Made by a program: the position numbers and the translations under genes | Shown: piece by piece, positions 23,601-36,900 of the stretch | Layout of the letters: each line of letters starts with the position of its first letter | How positions within the stretch are numbered: position 1 is the stretch's first letter | Notes under the pieces: model-generated | Told to the model about the DNA's origin: nothing | Databases searched by the model: none | The model's input: only the letters and a program-made list of their open reading frames with translations | Source: Artocarpus heterophyllus | Lineage: Eukaryota; Streptophyta; Magnoliopsida; Rosales; Moraceae | Assembly (NCBI GenBank): GCA_025403435.1 | Contig: CM046340.1 | Coordinates: forward strand, 12,344,091 to 12,408,090 | Direction of reading: 5' to 3' | DNA length: 64,000 nucleotides

Positions 23601-25650
23601 GAGAGAGAGCGCAAGATATAGAGGAGAAAAAATTAGGGATATTTTGAGGTTTTTGTTATCAATTTCTCATGAGATTTTACTCAATTTTTAATAATATGTT
23701 ATTTATTATACTTTTTAAAACTATATGACATTATTTATAACTTTTGAGTAAAATCTATTATTTTGCTTTTTCTTCCTATTTAATATTTAGTTTCCTCCTC
23801 TTATGTTCTTGTTATTCGTTTATTTCTATTTCTCTAGTTTAATTTTTCTCTTGATATTCTTATTCTATTTCTCTAGTACAATTTTTCTCTTGATATTCTA
23901 TCTCTTCTCATTCCAATTCTCTTTTACTGATAACCGGGTGTTTTATTTATTTATTCATTTATTTATTTTTAAATACAAGAAGAAGAAGAAGAATTGATGA
24001 CCGAGTAAAAGGCAAAATGTACACGTGAGATAAGAATTCTGCTGGGCCGTGTTCAATGGGTGAAATGGGCTCCGTGGAATCCATCCACAGTCAGCATTCT
24101 TGTGCAATATAATATGGCCTTTTAACTGAAAAAACCCCCTTTTTCTTTTCAACATTGACAATGTTGGGCCAGAATTGAAAGTGGTAAAAAAAGGCAGATT
24201 CAAGGCTTCAACCCCGGTGGACAAGCACAAACACGTTCACCTTTTGGTTTTCAAATCTATTATTCACCTCCTTTTCCACCCGGATTAATAACCAAGTTAG
24301 CATGTGATTTTATTCCTAAATGGCAATGACAACACTATTTATCACCAAAAAGTGCAAATGACATATATGATATTCTTTTTCAAATGCTAAAATTTGGATG
24401 GACACGTTAAGACAATAATGTCAATGCTTTATTTGATGCCAAAAATTTTAAAAATAACACATGTTTTGTAATCTCGTTTGTCATTATCAAAATTTTAAAA
24501 GTAGGATTTCAACTTTAAATTAATAAAAGAAGATAAATGTTCTAATGATAAACCATTACATCGACATTTAGAATCAAACATTAAACTTTGGCATATACTA
24601 TATTTGGTGTCAAACTTACCACTAAATATAGCATATGCTAAATTTAACACAAAAAATAATATTGTATTGGAGAGTAATTTTTTCAACTCATACATTAAAT
24701 TTTGATATCAACGCATCAATTTAACAGTGCATTTGAGATGCCTAATTTGTTATTACATTAGAGACACTCTTACAATATTATTAGGTATTGGATTTTTTTT
24801 AGATTTTTTTTTATGAAAAACTACAGTGTGGTTCTTTGTCCCTTAATTGTTAATTTTTTGGGGACAATGTAAATATTTTCTCTTCCAATTTTCCCCTAAA
24901 CTAAATGTTCCTATAGTACCTTATTCTATTCATGATTGTGTTTTAAATTGCCCTGCATTTTGTTTCAGATTGATTTTGAACTTTAGTTCATTCCTCATAG
25001 ATGAAATGGACCTTTGTTCAAATTAAAGTTAATATGTTTCTTTTAATATTAAGATATCCCAAATTTAATCATAATAGTAATTAACACCAAATCATTTACT
25101 ATTAAGCAATACAATAAAACTTAAATAAACGCTCATATATAAAATTTATAGTACTTTAAGCTCCATTTAGGTTTTAGCAAATACAAAATTTCACTATGAT
25201 GATGATAAAAAAAATAAAAAAGAAATTATATTTCATACCTCTTAGACTTTATGTGCTTTTCTCTCAAATCTAATTCAAAATCAATGCCTTCTGTATAGAA
25301 TGCAACTAATGCAACTAAAAATACATGTTTGAAAACTAAAAGTGAACATCGAAAGGGTTGAGTGAGTTTCTCAAACTATCCAAGAAAGGTAGGTTCGGTA
25401 GATTAAAAATTTAATCCGCCTAAAATTCCTAAAATTTAAAATTAATCCTACCTAATCAAAATCAGGATAGGTTGGACCCTTACCACAAGAAACAATCACA
25501 TGCGTCTCGTGCTGTTGTTGTAAAAAAGGAAAAAAAAAAAGAAGTTAAGGCTAATAATTCAACCCAAAATTAGAGATACATAGAAAAAAGCTAAAATTTA
25601 TTACACTACATATTGGTCAAAGAAAGTTTTCACATTTTCTTGTGAGTTAT
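23601..25650. other. AT-rich intergenic DNA
   Basis: No gene recognised. A duplicated phrase, tttctctagt(tt/ac)aatttttctcttgatattct, is at 23832-23900. From about 24300 to 24790 there is a worn MITE-like stretch containing gatgccaaaaatttt, gagatgccta and ttagagacactctta. Confidence 0.5.
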
Positions 25651-25952
25651 TGTTAACATAAATCACTCCTACACAGGACCATAAGAGGCCAATTGCCATG
25701 CATTCCTATCAATTTGATGCTCACACAAAGGAGGACACTTGTTATAGGATTATCAGCTGAGACCATTCCTCGTACAGTAGCGTTAGATTGCCAAACCATT
25801 TTTGTAATCTTTTTTTCCCCCTTACAGTTGTATGACAGCTGTATTAAGGCTTTGTGTCTCTGATATTCTTTTTGTCCCTTCTTGTAAAGGCCTATAAAAT
25901 GTAGAGCACCACACGTTTGACACTCAGAAAATACAAATACAGTTGAGGGCAT
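25651..25952 (+). repeat. Copia 5' LTR
   Basis: Starts TGTTAACATAAATCACTC and shares most of its length with 31754-32040, for example ttgtaaaggcctataaaa with the promoter TATA at 25894. The exact 3' end is uncertain: a CA ending at about 25952 fits, although related sequence could run on to about 25975. Confidence 0.8.
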
Positions 25953-25977
25953 TCCCCAAAATATCCCTTTGTTAATA

Positions 25978-25990
25978 TGGTATCAAAGCC
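25978..25990 (+). promoter_or_regulatory. Primer binding site (initiator tRNA-Met type)
   Basis: TGGTATCAAAGCC differs by one base from the TGGTATCAGAGC expected for a primer binding site complementary to plant initiator tRNA-Met. It stands just after the 5' LTR. Confidence 0.8.
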
Positions 25991-26007
25991 ATATCCTAAC
26001 CCTAGTG

Positions 26008-26607
26008 TAGGGCCGGCAATACGGGTTGCGACACGACGACACGACACGAATCCGACACGATTTTTTGCGGGTTAGTGTCGGAAAATTTGACCACGGGTCA
26101 TTTTAGTGTCGACCCGAAACTGACCCGTCAAAAAACGGGTCATGTTCGGGTCAACCCGTCTGACACGAAAATGACCCGTTTCTTACCCGTATTTAATTAA
26201 TTAGCTTTTAAAAAATTAATATTATTTCATATATAATATAAGCTCTTAAAATATCAAACCTTACCTCTCTTATCACTCATCTTCTTGTTGAAGTGGTATG
26301 AAACTCTTCTAACTTTATTTTTTTTTAATATTTTATATATTAATGTGGGCGGGTTAGAGGCGGGTTGCAGGTCATAATCGGGTTACGGGTCAAAATCGGG
26401 TCACGGTTTATTATTTTTTGACACTGTGCATAAGAAACGGGTTGACACGGGTCGGGTTAGTGTCAACCCGTGTCAAAATGGGTCGGGTTAGGGTTGAGAA
26501 TTCTCAACCCGTTCGGGTCACGGGTCGGGTTAGTGTCGGCCTAATTTTGTAAAAATTAACTCCAACCCGACACGAACCCGACCCGCCAACCCGTTTTGCC
26601 ACCCCTA
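26008..26607. mobile_element. hAT-type MITE, 600 bp
   Basis: Starts TAGGGCCGGCAA and ends TTGCCACCCCTA, an imperfect inverted pair of the TAGGGGTGGCAA type typical of plant hAT elements. A perfect 8-bp duplication CCCTAGTG lies at 26000-26007 and 26608-26615, as hAT transposases produce. The interior is full of gacccg/cgggtc words (acgggtca, gggtcgggttagtgtc) that also form internal inverted repeats. No transposase. It lies 18 bp past the copia primer binding site. Confidence 0.92.
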
Positions 26608-26627
26608 CCCTAGTGGTTGGTTCTTAG

Positions 26628-27186
26628 GGTCTGTTTTGTAAATTGATTCAAATTGTATTGATTTGGATTATTTTGGTTGGAGTTGTATGATTTAAATTAA
26701 TGATTTAAATTGCTATTCGAATTAACGTTTGAATGTGCATTTATAGTGTTAATTTGAATATAGAGTAAATTGAAATTTATGTTTGGATAGATAGTGAAAG
26801 AAGTTTTTGATTTGTTAATAAATCTAACGAAATCTTAATTTTTGTTATCCTAAAAATTATGCAATATATATCTTGATTATATCTCTCTTCATTAAAAATG
26901 GCATGAAAGAAGAATCATCTCAAACAGATATCAAATGAAAAAATTATGATTTTTTTCTCATATATAGAAGAGAGCATTTCACCTTTTACTATAGCAAACA
27001 TATTTGAGTCTAAAAAATTTAAGGAGGGAGTAAAACTCTAAAAACTTGAATTCAAAAGAAAACTCTAAAAACCTTAGATTCAAAAGATTTCTTTGATTTG
27101 AATTTTAGATGAAACAAACATGTATTCAAAGGATTTAAAGATTCGAATTTAAAGAGTTGGCCCATTATGCGAAACAAACGGCCCCC
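26628..27186. mobile_element. Tourist-like MITE inside the copia leader
   Basis: The left end GGTCTGTTTTGTAAATTGATT is an imperfect complement of the right end that closes GCGAAACAAACGGCCCCC. TAG on both sides (26625-26627, 27187-27189) would be a 3-bp target duplication. The interior is AT-rich with gatttaaatt and tcgaatttaaag words. Non-coding. Confidence 0.65.
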
Positions 27187-27189
27187 TAG

Positions 27190-27899
27190 TCTTTAACTTT
27201 TACTCAAGCCACTGCACCTCACAAAACCCTATCCCACAGCACCTAATGTTCACCCTACACAAGTACTGCAACCCTCAAATCAAGCCATTACAATGCATCT
27301 TGACAATGGCAACTACCTTCTATGGTATCAGTAAGTCTTGGCTACCATTCAAGGTTACATACTTGAAGGGTTCATCGCTGGTGCTTCAACTCGGCCTAAA
27401 GAGTATCTTCGTTGGTCAATAGAGCTCATCCACAAGCAAACACTGCTTTTGTAGCTTGGCAGAGGCAGGACCAATTGCTTGTCTCATGGTTGTTGGGGTC
27501 CATGAGAGAATGAATTTGGCTTAGATAGTTAAGAGCAACACGACATAGGCAATATGGAATCCTACTCTCAGGGTATTCTCCTCTCAAACTCAGCCAAGAG
27601 TTATGCAATATGAGCTGCAAATTCTAACTTTGAAAAAGACAAGCCTCTCCATGACCAAATATTGTCTCAACATGAAGGCTTATGCTAACATTCTTGCCTC
27701 TGCTAGTCATGTTATTTCAGAGGAAGACCAAACACTTTAGATCTTTGCTGAGCTCGGGATAGAGTATGACTCTGTGGCTGTGTCTTTAACTTTTCGTGTG
27801 GAGAATTACTCTTTGCAAGCTGTGAGTGCCTTGTTAATGACCTATGAAAATATGCTTAAGAACTGCGTTATGAACTTAGATGGCTCACTCCCTACTCTT
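27190..27899 (+). pseudogene. Copia gag remnant, first part
   Basis: The text LDNGNYLLWYQ then a stop then ATIQGYILEGFIAGAS is the start of the copia gag (UBN2 family), and YELQILTLKKTSLSMTKY with AYANILASASHVISEEDQ follows near 27605-27735. Stops and indels interrupt it, and the gene is split at 27899 by the next insertion. Confidence 0.85.
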
Positions 27900-29803
27900 G
27901 GAAAATGATTACGCAGCGGATTTTTACAAGTTTTTAATTAAAACAGTTTTTCCAAAACAAGTTAGACATGCTATGTATATAAATTAATAAAAGATCTTTC
28001 GTACCTCTTAAAAGACCGAAAACTATAGAAATTGCAACTAGAGAAATCTACCAGAAGAACCTCAACCAACTAGTCTTCCTTGTTATTCTTTTTCCATAAT
28101 TGAAATATGTGTGGTCGTACGTGGTTTAGTTTTTCCTACGTGACCTCTCCTTCCAACCACAAAAGAAAATCAAGAGCTAGGATTTAAGATATTGAACAAT
28201 AGCCCTAAGGGAGTTTCAGAGTTTTTCTCTCTAAAATATTCTCTCTAAATTTCTCAAATGAATCTAAAAAGCAATAGAAAATAGTTCCTTTTATATAAAA
28301 GTAGGATTTGGGCTAGTCCTTATTTGATTTAGCTTCAAAACTCAAGTTTAGAGCAACTTTCTAAGTAAAACGCATAAGTAGTTTTGGTCTACCGACCTAC
28401 ACTGGGTCCGATCAACCGATCCGTCATAGCAGCACTTCCACGATGCGTTTTTAACTCTTGAGATTTACCTCATTAATTCAAACCAATTCTAATGGATAAA
28501 TCCTACTTTATTTGACCTGGGTATTCTTTATAGAGCCTCAACTTTAATTCAAATCACTTAATAAAAAGTTAACTGATTAAAATAGTTATATATAGATAAT
28601 CCCATAAAAGCTATTTTAAATAATTCAACGTGTTTATATTGAATTAATTCATAAAATTAATTCAACTAATAAACTAACATGAATTATTAAATCTAATCTA
28701 TTGAATTTTAGCTAATCGAATAAATAACATAAATTACCAATCTATAGGAAAAACATGCCATATGGTTATAAGAAATATTATAAGCTGACAAATGGGACTT
28801 GATGGATATATATATATTAAGATCCTATAATTATAAAATAACATATCCCTAATACGTATATGTTATAATTATAAACTCTAAAGCCATTTTACTTAAAGCT
28901 TTGAGTTGCACTCTTGAACTTATATAAAATTACAAAACTCCAATAAGTTTATTATCCATGACATACTATAAAGTGTGATATCCTAATAGGATATTCATAA
29001 TTAGCTTAACGATGAATTCTATTTTTTGATTATTTTTTATCTTATGTTCCCTTATTTCACCATTAAAATACTTACTATTCATAATCAATAACAAATAGTA
29101 TACCATTTGATTACACCTATGTATCTAAATAGTTGAGCACTTTAGTTTCCAATTACAAGGACAATGCCTATAAGAGAATACCATTAACTCTACAAAAAGC
29201 TATGGATTTTATATCTATGAATAACGAGCCTATGTTGATCAAGAGTTATGTCTCTAACGTACCGGTATGTATACCTTCATCTAATTCAGGATAGTCACCA
29301 TTTGGTGAATCAAAAAACATAACTCAAGAATACAGACCCATTGATTCATTTTAGGATTAAGATGTAACATATATAATTGTCTAAAGTGAACTAATAAAAA
29401 CAAATAGAATTATGAATCAAATTAATGTATCTTTAGTCCCGATCTAATATGTCGTCACTTATGACAATATACTAATGTTTCTACTTGCAGAGTCTAACTC
29501 CAATGACCAAAAGAAGTCCTCTCCTGATAAGAATATAAACAACATAAAAATCATAATATGAATAAAGCGCTCAACTTTTATTCTCTTGTTTGCAGACCTT
29601 TATCGTTTAGACTATCGCCTTTAAGATTCATTGCTTATGGATAATTTATCCATTATATGTACAGGTTTTAAAAGTTTAGGACTAACAATCTCAGACTTTT
29701 ATTTGATTATCATGTATTCAACATAAATGAACATTAAAAGACAAGAGTTTATTATTTATTAAATGTCTCCAAAAAAAATTCTTACATCATTTAATTCTTA
29801 AGG
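27900..29803 (+). mobile_element. LTR-like insertion in copia gag (1.9 kb)
   Basis: CTCTT occurs at 27895-27899 and 29804-29808. Removing the insert and one copy restores gag text across the junction (SLPT then LNLTPTATL). The insert opens ggaaaatgattacgcagcgg, a phrase typical of one group of plant LTRs. Its 3' 700 bases match 11237-11962. No internal genes were seen, so it is likely a solo LTR. Its 3' end is worn and does not show CA. Confidence 0.75.
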
Positions 29804-31740
29804 CTCTTAATCTAACACCTACTGCCACTCTCACTACTCAACAATGGCAAGGAAAAAAGCCCAACAACTCTAAGAAGAACCAATATCAGGGATCCCCAAG
29901 TCAAAGTTTTGGCAACTGTTGGAAGAGGTCGTGGAGGTAGAGGTTGGTCCAACAACTCTAGGCCCCAATGCCAAGTGCGTAGAAAACTCGATCACAATGC
30001 CATCAAATGCTACGACTGGTTTGATAGCAATGTCTTTGGTTTCAATACAACAAATGGGTAGAATCCATTAGGAAATCCCACTGTTTTGCTCATAGCTCCT
30101 GAATTTTTGCCTTAAAACCTTGCTTTTTAAACTCGGGGGCAACTAATCATGTCACCAACATGCTTGGAAATATGAACCTTGGAGCCACTAGTACACCGAC
30201 AACAAGCTCATGGTTGAGAATGGTACAGGTTTGAGCATTCATAATATTGGTGATTCAGCGTTTATTTCAAAATATTCTAATAGAACCTTTCGTATTGAAA
30301 AAAATTACGTCATGTTCCAACCATAACAAATAATCTTATTAGCATCCCTTATTTTGTAAAAGATAACTGTGTATTCTTTGAATTTCATCCCTTTTCTTGC
30401 TCTATGAAGGATCTAGCAACAGGAACAACTTCTGCTCCAAGGTACACTTAAGAACGGAATTGTACTGCTTTCCACAAGTCACCACTAACCATCCTTCATC
30501 AAGCCATCTTTCCAGACAAATTTCTACTATTTCTTCATCCGTCTTTGGTCAAGTCTCTTACTAGACATCAAGTCAAGGCAATCGATTCTATATCGAAGTC
30601 CTCCTGACATTTCAAATGCCAAGTTTTGCTCAGTCTCAATTTCCAAGTCTTAGTCACAATTTACATTGATTCAAATGCTAGAGCTATTGCATGTGAAATT
30701 AGGCCATCCGACTTCTAAAATTGTTAAAAATGTCTGAATCAATGTAATGAAAATTTCCAGATCAGCGAGAAAGACTTTTTTTTTTTTTGTGTGTGTTTCT
30801 TGCCAACTTGGAAAAAGTCATAAACAACCATTTCCAATTTCACAAACAAAAAATATTAAGCCTCTTCAACTTGCTCACTCAGATCTTTGGGGTTGTTCTC
30901 CATGGGGATTAGAGTGAAATCGGACCAAGATAGGGGACTCTTTCTCACTCAGACACGATATTTAACAGAGTTAATGGAAAGAGCATAGATGATTAAAGCC
31001 AAGAGTAATCCTACACCAATAATTAGCAATGCTCTCTTGTTTGCCCTGCATGGAGATTCTTTTGACAATGCCCAGCTTTATAGGAGCATTGTAGGGGCTC
31101 CACAATATGCTACAATCACTCGTCCAGAAATCTCATTCAATGTGAACAAAATGCGTCAGCTTATGCACAATCCCCTTAACACACACTAGAAGGCTGTAAA
31201 AAGAATATTGAGATATCTTAAAGGGACCTTGGATCATGGACTCCGCTTCATTTAATTGGCCGATCTCAATCTTACTACCTTCTCAAACGCCGATTGTGCT
31301 CGACGGACAGAGGTCTACATCCGAGTTTTGTGTCTTCCTTAGAAGGAATCCGATTGCTTGGTGTGCTAAGAAACAACATACAGTCTCTCGTTCGAGCACA
31401 GAAGCTGAATATCGCAGCCTTGCAAGTGCTGCCTTAGAAGTTCTTTGACTCAAATAATTACTTGATGAATTACAAGTCCCTCTCACAAGACCTCCAATAA
31501 TCTGGTGTGATAATCAAAGCACAGGGGCTCTCTCTGCCAATCTAGTGCTCCATTCTTGCGCCAAGCACATTGATCTGAATCTCTTCTTCATCCGAGAAAA
31601 GTTTCTTCAACTTGCCTCCCTCCGTGTTTAACATTTTCTAGCTCCTGACCAAGTTGCAGATATCCTAACTAAACCTCTCTCAGCTCCTTGGTTCACTTGA
31701 CTTAGAACCAATCTGACCGTTCTTAGCCTAACCACGATCA
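29804..31740 (+). pseudogene. Copia gag end, protease, integrase start and RNase H remnants
   Basis: The gag tail and a broken zinc knuckle (CQVRRKLDHNAIKC, first motif Cys pair damaged) lie near 29950-30010. Protease-like text with GATNHVT spacing is near 30140-30250. LLHVKLGHPTSKIVKNV at 30678 and CVSCQLGKSHKQPF at 30800 are the pre-integrase region and the integrase zinc motif. The frame then jumps to the end of reverse transcriptase and RNase H: YRSIVGAPQYATITRPEISF (31080) and [19 protein letters not shown] (31390). About 1.5-2 kb of pol is missing. Many stops. Confidence 0.85.
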
Positions 31741-31746
31741 ATTTGC

Positions 31747-31753
31747 AGGGGAA
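31747..31753 (+). promoter_or_regulatory. Polypurine tract of the copia element
   Basis: AGGGGAA stands directly before the 3' LTR start TGCTAATGG, the expected place for second-strand priming. Confidence 0.75.
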
Positions 31754-32040
31754 TGCTAATGGATATCACTCTACACAATACCACAAGAGGCCAATTACCC
31801 TGCAAACCTATCAATCGGTACTCACACAGAGGAGGACGCCTGTCACAAGATTAACAGTTGAGATCATTCCTTGTACAGTAGCCTCAGATTGCCAAATCAT
31901 TTTTATATTCTTTCCTTTTTCTTACCGTTGTATGATAGCTATATTAAGGATGTGTGCCTTTGATATTCTTTTTGTCCTTTTATTGTAAAGGCCTATAAAA
32001 GGCAGAACATTGTACGTTTAATACTTAAAAAATAGAATTA
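31754..32040 (+). repeat. Copia 3' LTR
   Basis: Aligns with 25651-25952 (ccacaagaggccaattaccc, cctgtcacaagattaacag, ttgtaaaggcctataaaa) but is clearly diverged, so the element is old. The last bases differ between the two LTRs and the end is approximate. Confidence 0.78.
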
Positions 32041-33971
32041 TAAATATAAAACAACATATTCTCAAAACAAATTCAAATAAATAAATAAATAATAAAATAA
32101 TAAACAAACCATAATAATAATATAATAATATATAAGGTGAATTTGGGTTATGTTGGTTAAAAACTTAACCCGAACCCACCAAAATAAAAATCAGATTGGT
32201 TGGGTGAACCAAATTTTTTTAATGGGGTTTGACCCAACCCAATGGGTTTATTAAGAAAATTTCATGTTGTGTCATATTTTTAAGAGTTGTATTTATTTTT
32301 GTCATATCTAGAAAAAGTTATACCATACTATCTTTTATATTACACAATAAGTTGTGACATAAATAAAAATAAAATATAACATTTATGAGAATTCTCGTTA
32401 GTTATTTGAGTTGAGTGAATTAGATCGGAGCATTACTACAAGACATCGATGGTGTTAAATGCTATTCACAAATAAAAGATGGGCCCACCTATAACTATTT
32501 TTGTTAGTGATAGTGTTTTGCATTAGTGATGCCTTTTAAGTATTTTTCATTATATCATGTTTGAGCAATATGTGCTAACTTTGCGTCCTAACAAACACTC
32601 AACACAATCAATGGCCGTTCATTGTATAAAAATCAGATCCCAACAAAATTAAATTAGAGTACTATATTTATTATAAAATAAGACAAAATCTAATAGAAAA
32701 GCTTATTGGTGTTGCTTATGGGAGGTCCCAATCTTTTTTACTTTGTATGGATTTTTTATTCAAGAGTTTCAACAATATATCTTTTGCTTCATTCGGAAGG
32801 AAAATAAATCCTAGTCACAGAGGCTTTAACTAATTTACATTTTCTTTCAATTTTATTCGAGTTTGTAACCCTTTTAGGGTTTGTTTACTTGTTTATTTTT
32901 TTAGAAGGATTATTTGGTTTATTTTTTTGACATATTTATTTGGTTTATTTGATAGTCACTCTTTTGTTTTTTTTTTTTTTATAAATCAAACCAAAAAAAA
33001 AAAACAATTGGTGCCCAACTTATAAGGTGTTTGACAAGTATTGTTAGAATCAATTTTTTGGTTTAAAATATTATAACATATAAGAGTTATAATTGTAATA
33101 TTTTTTTTTACCTTTTTATTGTAATATGTAAAAATTTTATACTATTTATTAACTAAAAAATTAGTTTTAAATATGCTAGCTGGACACCCATTTATAATGG
33201 GAAGATTTTGACGAAAGGGCCAAAAAAAAATTCTAATTAGCTAAATGGCCTCTTTTTTTTAACCAAAAAACATGTTTTTCTATATATGTAAACTGTTTCA
33301 GTTTTTTTCAAAAAAATAAAAAAAATGATTATAACAAGGTAAAAACCCTCAACAAAATAAAAAAATTGAAATTATTTTAATGTCTAAAAAACTCTTTTTT
33401 ATACCAAAAACTATCTTAAAAAAAAATCATTTGTCAAAAAAAATTTCCTCATAAAGCCCTTTATAAAAAACCCCCCCTTTTAACGAAATGTTTGTTTAAG
33501 GGAAAAAAAATACCAACTGGCTGCGCTGACGGTTGAGGATGAGCCAGAATCCGAACAATTTCCATGTTTGGAATCCGAAGAAAAGGCACTAAAACAGAAT
33601 TTATTTGTGCAAGAAAACACCCAAAGCTTCAATTCAACAAACAATCTCGTTCAAAGTAGAGGGCCAAGGCCGTACAAACAAACGCGTCATTATATCCCCC
33701 TTCCTCCCAGTCCGACTGGTTCAAACTCCCAAATCACCGCCTAAACCCCTTCAAGCAAGTTCTTCCTCACCAGCCCCAGATAACACTCTCTCTCTTTCCA
33801 TTCCCTTTTCAAAACATTAAAAAATTCATTCGCGGGCCAAATGTAACACCCCCAATAACTATATACGCACATATATATATATATACACACACACGACGAT
33901 CGACGATGATATTTTACATAGGTTTCATCGAACTCTAGAGAGAGAGGGGGGAAAGAGACAGGGCTTCCGAT
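32041..33971. other. Intergenic DNA and upstream region of the carrier gene
   Basis: A MITE-like stretch at 33020-33190 starts aaggtgtttgacaag, with AT-rich inner repeats. From 33520 to 33960 composition shifts to CT-rich and GC-richer sequence with a short (AT)n(AC)n tract at 33874-33893, which fits a promoter and 5' leader for the gene starting at 33972. Confidence 0.55.
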
Positions 33972-36900
33972 ATGGGCGGAGATCATGTAGAATCGTCGGA
34001 CGCCCAAACCATCAGAGATTTGGTCTGCCGCGCCGGCGCCGGCGCCGCCGCTGGTTAGCTTTTTCCTCGTTTTCTTGTTAAGATTTTGTTCAATTTGGAA
34101 AATTTAGTAACTTTATTATTATTTTTTTTAAGAATTATTATTATTTTAGATTTGTGTGTGGTTTTGTAGGTGCTATTGCGGCTACAGTTGTCTGCCCCCT
34201 GGATGTGATCAGGACAAGGCTTCAGGTCCATGGCCTTCCTTCTGGTCACAAAGGTGCTTTTTTAGACTCTTTTGAATACAAACGTTACAATTTTTGAAAT
34301 GCCTTTTCGGTTTTTTCTGTAACAATCTTGAGTTAAGTTTGCTGTGATGACTGCTACTTTTGATTTCAAAAATTTTGTTTCTTCTGTTAGTGTGATTTTG
34401 TGAATTTCATTAAACGTGTTCTGAAGTTATTAATAACATTCATGGTTCTGACAAAATGTCTCTTGCGTTTGGCAAATGAGTTCAAACAAATGAGTTTGAA
34501 TCGTGACTAGTGTGAAGGTATCACATGCTACAGTGTGCAGCAAAAGTGTGCTACGATGTAAAGGTCTCATGTGCTACAACGTTTAAGTAATGAGTTTGAA
34601 CTCATTTGCCAAACACTCTATATGTCATTTTAATCGTGTTGAAATGGTATGTGCTAGGCTTTAGTTTAGTTACTAACGATTAATGAACACTGCTTGTTGC
34701 TTGATTTATGATTGAGTGACCATTGTTTGTGTAACTTTCTCAGGTAGTATTATCATAACAAGTCTACAGGACATAATAAAGACCGAAGGTTTGAGGGGGA
34801 TGTATCGCGGTCTTTCACCAACTATACTGGCCTTGCTTCCAAATTGGGCTGTGAGTACTTTTTTCTTTATTGCTGGTAAACAAATGTTAGAAATTCCTTT
34901 TATTTAATTGTAAATTCTTTTGTCCAATTGGCGTCTTCTACATTTGTATAAAAGTACTATGTGTTAGTAAGTTAAGAGTTGCTCATATTCTAGCCTTGTA
35001 TAAAGTTCAACGATCTCATTCTCTACCATTCAAAGCAAAATTGGTGAATCAAGATTTTTTCCTTGAAAAGAATGCCTTAAGTGCTACACAGATGTGTTTT
35101 GACTAATGCAAAATTTCAGCAGTCTCTTAAAGAAAAATTTCTACAGCAGTTCGTTAAGGGATTGCATGATATGATTTTTATAAAAGTAACTAATTCATGA
35201 TCAAGGGAGGTCCCTGCTGCTGGATATTAGTTCTAGTTATCCTTCTTAAGCGAAAAAAAGTGCAGCCTATTTTTATATTCTGGTATGCAGAACCTTGTGT
35301 GGTTAGGTTTAGAGTTCTACTTTTGCTTATTGACTTGGATTATAAATAGTTTAAAATTCCCTTCAAATTGAATGTTTTTGATCTTGTCTGTCGACTGTGA
35401 TGGAATTAATTGAATTCCATAATTTCTGAGTGATCATCTTTCTTTTGTCCTTCTTGTTTTCTTGCTATTGGTCATGTGGAAAATCGATTCCACGTATGGA
35501 ATTTCTCAAAGTGACAAAAGTTTTCATTTCATTTGTAGGTATACTTCACTGTTTACGAGCGACTGAAAGACCTCCTACATTCACATGGTTGGTTTCTAAA
35601 TAGTGTTTTTTTGCTTGAAATTTTCTTTTTCTCTTCTTTCGTACCCTTTATAGTCTCGGGTATTGGCTATAGGTAGTTTTTAATGGGATTCTTAGTTTTA
35701 TTTATCTTAACATCCAATATTCTAATGTTGTAGTGGATGAAAAAAATCAGCTCACAATTAGTGCTAATATTGTGGCTGCTGCTGGTGCTGGTGCTGCCAC
35801 AGCCATTACCACAAATCCTTTGTGGGTCGTTAAGACTAGACTTCAAGTAAGTTCTGCACTCTTAATGCCTGTATTTCGCTCTTGCAGGATTTTTCATATT
35901 TTAGTGCTGCGTATTCTTGTAAAACATCTGTGCTGACCCTAATGCATGGGCCAAGAACATTGAGTATAAATGTGATAGTATGCCTCCCCTGCATGAAGTT
36001 ATGAGTAGATACTAGTTAATAGATCTTAGAACTTCATTCTGACAAGTATTCCCATTAATTTTCCTGACTTTTTTCCGAATGTTTTAAGCCATACTTTTGT
36101 CACTATTTTCTATCATCTTCTAATTAATTTTTGAAACTCAAGATGTATCTTTCTGCAAAATTAAGATGTGGAATTCTCACGTATCTTAGGAGCTGAGCAG
36201 TAGCTGGTATATAAACTTCTTCATCTGATCGTGTACAATTCTTTATGTTGGTTTGATATAGTAGCTCCGAGGAGGTTCTTTACGTGTCTATATGTCATAT
36301 GGTATGCCGTGTTACTTTGGGTTTTTATTTCCTTCATCTTCATGTAGACACAGGGAATGAGGCAAGATGTAATTCCTTACAAAAGCATATTTTCTGCTTT
36401 AACAAGGATTGCACACGAGGAAGGTCTGCGAGGATTATATAGGTTAGTTTCACTTACAAGTTACAACAGCAAGATAGCATGCTACTTGAATTCAGATAGT
36501 CAAATGTCATAACTGCCACATATCTTTGTTGATAAGTAACAAGAACTTCAATTTTGATGTGGTTTTCTGGTCAAGTATCTCATTCCAAGACAATTAGATT
36601 AGTTATATGAATCATTAGATTTCTACGTGATTAATTGAATGGAAAATATTTCATGCTTGAACCTTTCTATTTAAGAAACATTGATACTATTTCCTTTTTA
36701 TTTGAAACAGCGGTGTTATACCTTCATTGGCAGGGATAAGCCATGTTGCAATTCAATTTCCAGCATACGAAAAGATTAAGTGTTACATGGCAAAAAGAGG
36801 TAGTTGTGTCCTTTTTTTCTTGTTTTATGAATGAGAATTTTTTTTGGGTTTATAGCTTGCTAATTATAAATATTGAAATTCTCAGAAAATACAACTGTTG

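Larger units (their letters stand above)
25651..32040 (+). mobile_element. Degenerate Ty1/copia retrotransposon with nested insertions
   Basis: The order is 5' LTR, primer binding site, gag, zinc-knuckle remnant, protease remnant, integrase start, RNase H remnant, polypurine tract, 3' LTR, all on the plus strand. Integrase before reverse transcriptase is the copia order. The centre of pol (most of integrase and reverse transcriptase) is deleted near 30930. Every open frame is interrupted by stops. Three later elements sit inside: a hAT MITE, a Tourist-like MITE and a 1.9-kb LTR-like piece. The element cannot move on its own. Confidence 0.88.

Noticed and set aside
33605..33820. Possible upstream coding exon of the carrier gene
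   Set aside because: No ATG start, no domain; CT-rich composition fits a leader or promoter.
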